The position numbers and the translations under genes are program-made. A stretch of 9,441 nt of DNA, from contig JAJYTI010000078.1 in NCBI GenBank assembly GCA_021793135.1, forward strand, positions 1 to 9,441, given 5' to 3'. This stretch comes from Bacteroidota bacterium (lineage in GTDB: Bacteria > Bacteroidota > Bacteroidia > Flavobacteriales > Flavobacteriaceae). A model generated the notes under the pieces. That model was not told where the DNA came from. It ran no database searches and worked only from the letters and a program-made list of their open reading frames with translations. Shown here piece by piece: positions 6,745-9,441 of the stretch (the stretch's first letter is position 1; each line of letters begins with the position of its first letter).

Positions 6745-7743
6745 ATGAAAAAAATAACGAAAGAAACCTACCTAAATTGGTACGAAGAGATGTACTTCTG
6801 GCGTAAGTTTGAGGACAAACTTGCTCAGGTATATATTCAACAAAAAGTTCGTGGATTCTTACACTTGTATAATGGCCAAGAAGCTGTACTAGCAGGTGCT
6901 CTCCATGCAATGGATTTAACCAAAGACAGGATGATCACGGCATATAGAAACCACGTACAACCTATAGGAATGGGAGAAGACCCAAAACGTGTTATGGCCG
7001 AATTATATGGTAAGGCTACGGGAACGTCACAAGGTCTAGGAGGGTCTATGCATATTTTCTCTAAAGAACACCGATTCTATGGTGGTCATGGGATTGTAGG
7101 AGGACAAATACCACTAGGTGCAGGGCTTGCATTTGCCGATAAATATTTTAAACGCGACGCAGTAACATTGACGTATATGGGAGATGGTGCTACGCGTCAA
7201 GGTTCGCTTCACGAAACCTTCAATATGGCTATGAACTGGAAACTACCAGTAGTATTCTGTGTAGAAAACAATGGATATGCCATGGGAACTTCTGTAGAGC
7301 GTACCGCTAACCATAGCGATATCTATAAGCTAGGACTAGGTTACGAAATGCCTTGTAAAGCTATAGATGGTATGAAACCTGAAATAGTAGCTAAAGAAAT
7401 GTACGAAGCAATTGAACGTGCACGTCGCGGTGATGGTCCTACATTCTTAGAAATACGTACTTATCGTTATCGCGGACACTCTATGAGTGATGCACAGCAT
7501 TATCGTACAAAAGAAGAAGTTAAGCAGAAACAAAAAGAGGACCCTATCTTACATGTACTAAACATTATTTACGAAAATGAATGGGCTACGGAAGAGGAGA
7601 TAAAAGAAATAGATAAACGAGTTCGCGACAGAGTTGCTGAATGTGAGAAATTTGCAGAGGAATCTCCTTTCCCAGAGAGCAACGTAATGTTTGACACTGT
7701 ATACGAACAAGAGGATTATCCTTTTTTACCAAAAAAACAATAA
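6745..7743 (+). CDS. pdhA: Pyruvate dehydrogenase E1 component, alpha subunit
   Basis: This is the thiamine-diphosphate-dependent subunit that, with E1 beta, decarboxylates pyruvate and reductively acetylates the lipoyl groups of E2. At 332 residues it has the size of a bacterial E1 alpha of the alpha2-beta2 type. Motifs: YRNHVQPIGMG and GGSMHIF in the N-terminal half, GGHGIVGGQIPLGAG, and the ThDP/Mg motif that begins GDG at 146-148 and closes with ENNGYAM (Asn175-Asn176). The active-site loop is RYRGHSMSDAQHYRT (His245; Ala250 where SMSDP is usual). No E1 beta domain is fused, and none is encoded nearby, so that subunit must come from elsewhere. The start is fixed by an in-frame TAG directly before ATG 6745. 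The stop TAA is 9 bases before the E2 gene, so the two form an operon under the 6672-6700 promoter. A branched-chain 2-oxoacid E1 alpha is the main alternative; length and motifs favour PDH. Confidence 0.94.
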   Translation: MKKITKETYLNWYEEMYFWRKFEDKLAQVYIQQKVRGFLHLYNGQEAVLAGALHAMDLTKDRMITAYRNHVQPIGMGEDPKRVMAELYGKATGTSQGLGGSMHIFSKEHRFYGGHGIVGGQIPLGAGLAFADKYFKRDAVTLTYMGDGATRQGSLHETFNMAMNWKLPVVFCVENNGYAMGTSVERTANHSDIYKLGLGYEMPCKAIDGMKPEIVAKEMYEAIERARRGDGPTFLEIRTYRYRGHSMSDAQHYRTKEEVKQKQKEDPILHVLNIIYENEWATEEEIKEIDKRVRDRVAECEKFAEESPFPESNVMFDTVYEQEDYPFLPKKQ

Positions 7744-7752
7744 GAATAGATT

Positions 7753-9378
7753 ATGGCAGAAGTTATAAATATGCCACGCCTTAGCGATACCATGGAAGAA
7801 GGTACCGTTGCACAATGGTTAGTTAAGGTTGGTGATAAAGTTAGCGAAGGTGATATCCTGGCAGAAATAGAAACCGATAAGGCCACTATGGAATTCGAAT
7901 CATTCTATGAGGGTGTATTACTACACATAGGAATAGAAGAAGGCGAAACGGCACCAGTAGATAGTTTATTGGCAATTATTGGAGAAGAAGGAGAAGATAT
8001 TTCAGATTTGCTAGATGGAAAGACAGAAGAAGTAAAAGAAGAAAGCGAAGAGAAAGAGGAAGAAAAAACAGAAGACACTAAAGAAGAAGCTGTTACCGAA
8101 GAAAAAACAGATTTCACAATTCCAGAAGGTGTTGAAGTTATAACCATGCCACGCTTAAGCGACACAATGGAGGAAGGTACTGTTGCACAATGGCTAAAAC
8201 AAGAAGGTGACTCGGTAGAAGAAGGTGATATTCTTGCTGAAATAGAAACCGATAAGGCCACTATGGAGTTCGAGTCTTTCTACTCTGGTACTTTACTTAA
8301 AATTGGAATTCAAGAAGGGGAAACTGCAGAAGTAGATAAGCTTTTAGCAATTCTAGGACCAGAGGGTACAGATGTATCTGAAGTACTAGCAAATTATGAC
8401 AAAAGTAAAAACGCTACTCCAGCTAAAGCAGAGCCAAAGAAAGAAGCTCCAAAGAAAAAAGAAGAGAAGCCAAAGGAAACTAAAACTACTAAACCTGCTG
8501 CCAAAGCTGCTCCTAAAAAAGCAGTCTCAAGTGATAAGCGTGTTTTTGTTTCTCCATTAGCTAAGAAGTTAGCAGAAGAACGAAACATCAACTTAAAATT
8601 TGTTCAGCCTTCTGGTGACAACAATAGAATAATAATGCGCGATATAGAGAACTATCAACCAGGTGCTGCGGCAGGTGGTTTTGTTCCAGTAGGAGAAGAA
8701 ACTTGGGAAGAAACCAAGAACTCTCAAATGCGCAAAACTATCGCTAGAAGACTTGCGGAGTCTAAATACACTGCTCCTCATTACTATTTAACGGTGGAGC
8801 TTGATATGGACAATGCAATTAGTGCACGTACAGCAATAAATGAATCGTCAGAAAATCGTATCTCGTTTAATGATATGATTATTAAAGCTTGCGCTATGGC
8901 ATTACGCTTACATCCGCAAGTAAATACGCAATGGAAAGACGACGTAACCATTACAGCAAAACACATACACATAGGAGTTGCAGTTGCGGTAGACGAAGGC
9001 TTAGTGGTACCAGTACTACCATTTGCAGACCAAATGTCGTTTGCACAGATAGGATCGGAAGTACGTGAACTAGCTGGAAAAGCAAGAGACAAAAAGCTTA
9101 CCCCACAAGAAATGGAAGGAAGTACTTTTACCGTTTCTAACCTAGGTATGTTTGGAATTAAAGAATTTACTTCTATTATCAACCAACCTAACTCTGCAAT
9201 CCTTTCTGTAGGAGCTATAGAGCAAAAACCTGTAGTAAAAGATGGAGAAATAAGAATAGGTAATAGAATGACAGTAACGCTAGCTTGCGATCATAGAACC
9301 GTAGACGGAGCAACAGGAGCTAAATTCTTACAAACTTTAAGAACATACATCGAAAATCCAATAACGATGTTCGTATAG
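7753..9378 (+). CDS. pdhC: Dihydrolipoamide acetyltransferase (PDH E2) with two lipoyl domains
   Basis: This is the core subunit of the pyruvate dehydrogenase complex; it moves acetyl groups from E1 to CoA on swinging lipoyl arms. Domain order over 541 residues: lipoyl 1 (about 3-87, lipoylated Lys43 in ETDKATM); a Glu-rich linker (about 88-127); lipoyl 2 (about 128-212, Lys168, same motif); a Lys/Ala/Pro-rich linker (about 213-262); the peripheral-subunit-binding domain (about 263-300, VFVSPLAKKLAEERNI and IIMRDIENY); and the catalytic acyltransferase domain (about 320-541) with SFNDMIIKA, the NLGMFGIKEF region and active-site DHRTVDGA (His514, Asp518). The two lipoyl domains match at about 67 of 85 residues with no gap. 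All key residues are present, so the protein should be functional. It starts 9 bases after pdhA and ends in TAG. The E2 gene is also called aceF or, in some genomes, pdhB; I use pdhC for the E2. Confidence 0.95.
   Translation: MAEVINMPRLSDTMEEGTVAQWLVKVGDKVSEGDILAEIETDKATMEFESFYEGVLLHIGIEEGETAPVDSLLAIIGEEGEDISDLLDGKTEEVKEESEEKEEEKTEDTKEEAVTEEKTDFTIPEGVEVITMPRLSDTMEEGTVAQWLKQEGDSVEEGDILAEIETDKATMEFESFYSGTLLKIGIQEGETAEVDKLLAILGPEGTDVSEVLANYDKSKNATPAKAEPKKEAPKKKEEKPKETKTTKPAAKAAPKKAVSSDKRVFVSPLAKKLAEERNINLKFVQPSGDNNRIIMRDIENYQPGAAAGGFVPVGEETWEETKNSQMRKTIARRLAESKYTAPHYYLTVELDMDNAISARTAINESSENRISFNDMIIKACAMALRLHPQVNTQWKDDVTITAKHIHIGVAVAVDEGLVVPVLPFADQMSFAQIGSEVRELAGKARDKKLTPQEMEGSTFTVSNLGMFGIKEFTSIINQPNSAILSVGAIEQKPVVKDGEIRIGNRMTVTLACDHRTVDGATGAKFLQTLRTYIENPITMFV
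7759..8013 (+). repeat. Internal tandem duplication, copy 1 (lipoyl domain 1 of E2)
   Basis: This 255-base in-frame segment is repeated at 8134-8388 with a constant offset of 375 bases (125 codons) and no indel. Bases 7864-7892 are identical to 8239-8267 (29 bases, spanning the lipoyl-lysine codon), including all synonymous positions, while flanking parts differ mostly at third positions. Confidence 0.9.
8134..8388 (+). repeat. Internal tandem duplication, copy 2 (lipoyl domain 2 of E2)
   Basis: This is the second copy of the 255-base lipoyl segment. Differences from copy 1 cluster at surface positions near the start and end (for example VKV versus KQE, and SLL versus KLL), while the hairpin around the lipoylated lysine is unchanged. 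Confidence 0.9.
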
Positions 9379-9405
9379 TTTTGTTTATACAACAACAATA
9401 TATTT

Positions 9406-9440
9406 ATAGCGCATTCTTGTAACAGAGGGTGCGCTATTTT
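9406..9440 (+). terminator. Probable intrinsic terminator of the pdhA-pdhC operon
   Basis: ATAGCGCA (9406-9413) pairs perfectly with TGCGCTAT (9430-9437) across a 16-base loop that can form three further pairs (TCT/AGA). The right arm runs into TTTT at 9437-9440. The hairpin lies 27 bases after the E2 stop. The window ends one base later, so the full length of the T tract cannot be seen. Confidence 0.65.
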
Positions 9441-9441
9441 C

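Noticed and set aside
7905..8261. Minus-strand open frame of 118 codons (Ser-rich) inside the E2 gene
   Set aside because: It is the antisense shadow of Glu/Lys-rich codons in the lipoyl and linker region; its low-complexity Ser composition follows from GAA/GAG complements.
8389..8541. Short repeated AAGAAAGAAGCTCC-like units as a CRISPR or tandem repeat
   Set aside because: These are codons of the Lys/Ala/Pro-rich E2 linker; there are no regular spacers and the frame is maintained.
8784..9182. Minus-strand open frame of 132 codons inside the E2 catalytic domain
   Set aside because: It lies wholly within a well-conserved coding domain on the other strand, has no recognisable domain and no promoter.

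Overview
This window (about 36% G+C by eye) looks like chromosomal housekeeping DNA from the Bacteroidota, most likely the family Flavobacteriaceae. Four things point there: a Bacteroidota-type putative porin, purK-purE followed directly by an M3 oligopeptidase gene, starts that lack Shine-Dalgarno sequences and sit in A-rich leaders, and promoters of the Bacteroidota form TTG-N(17-23)-TAnnTTTG. Genus cannot be judged from the sequence alone.

Bases 1-3482 (+) hold one tight transcription unit: the 3' five-sixths or so of purK (start outside the window), purE, and an M3-family zinc oligopeptidase, with gaps of 16 and 9 bases. PurK and PurE carry out consecutive steps of purine synthesis (AIR to N5-CAIR to CAIR). 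The unit ends at a perfect 50-base palindrome (3495-3544) that also serves the convergent gene. That gene (3544-5430, -) encodes a signal-peptide-bearing outer-membrane putative porin.

Bases 5431-5763 are an A+T-rich divergent intergenic region carrying the porin promoter, a 20-bp perfect palindrome and a longer imperfect inverted repeat. A TauE/SafE-family membrane permease follows (5764-6561, +). After 183 bases with a textbook Bacteroidota promoter come pdhA (pyruvate dehydrogenase E1 alpha) and a gene for the E2 acetyltransferase (pdhC) with two lipoyl domains, 9 bases apart. A hairpin follows at the right edge. E1 beta and E3, which the complex needs to work, are not encoded in the window.

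I did not find a novel system, mobile element, CRISPR array or RNA gene. The points most worth a second look are small-scale: the near-identical duplicated lipoyl segment in E2 with oppositely charged linkers, the dyad sitting on the predicted pdhA transcription start, the palindromes between porin and permease, and the shared palindromic terminator that overlaps the porin stop codon.
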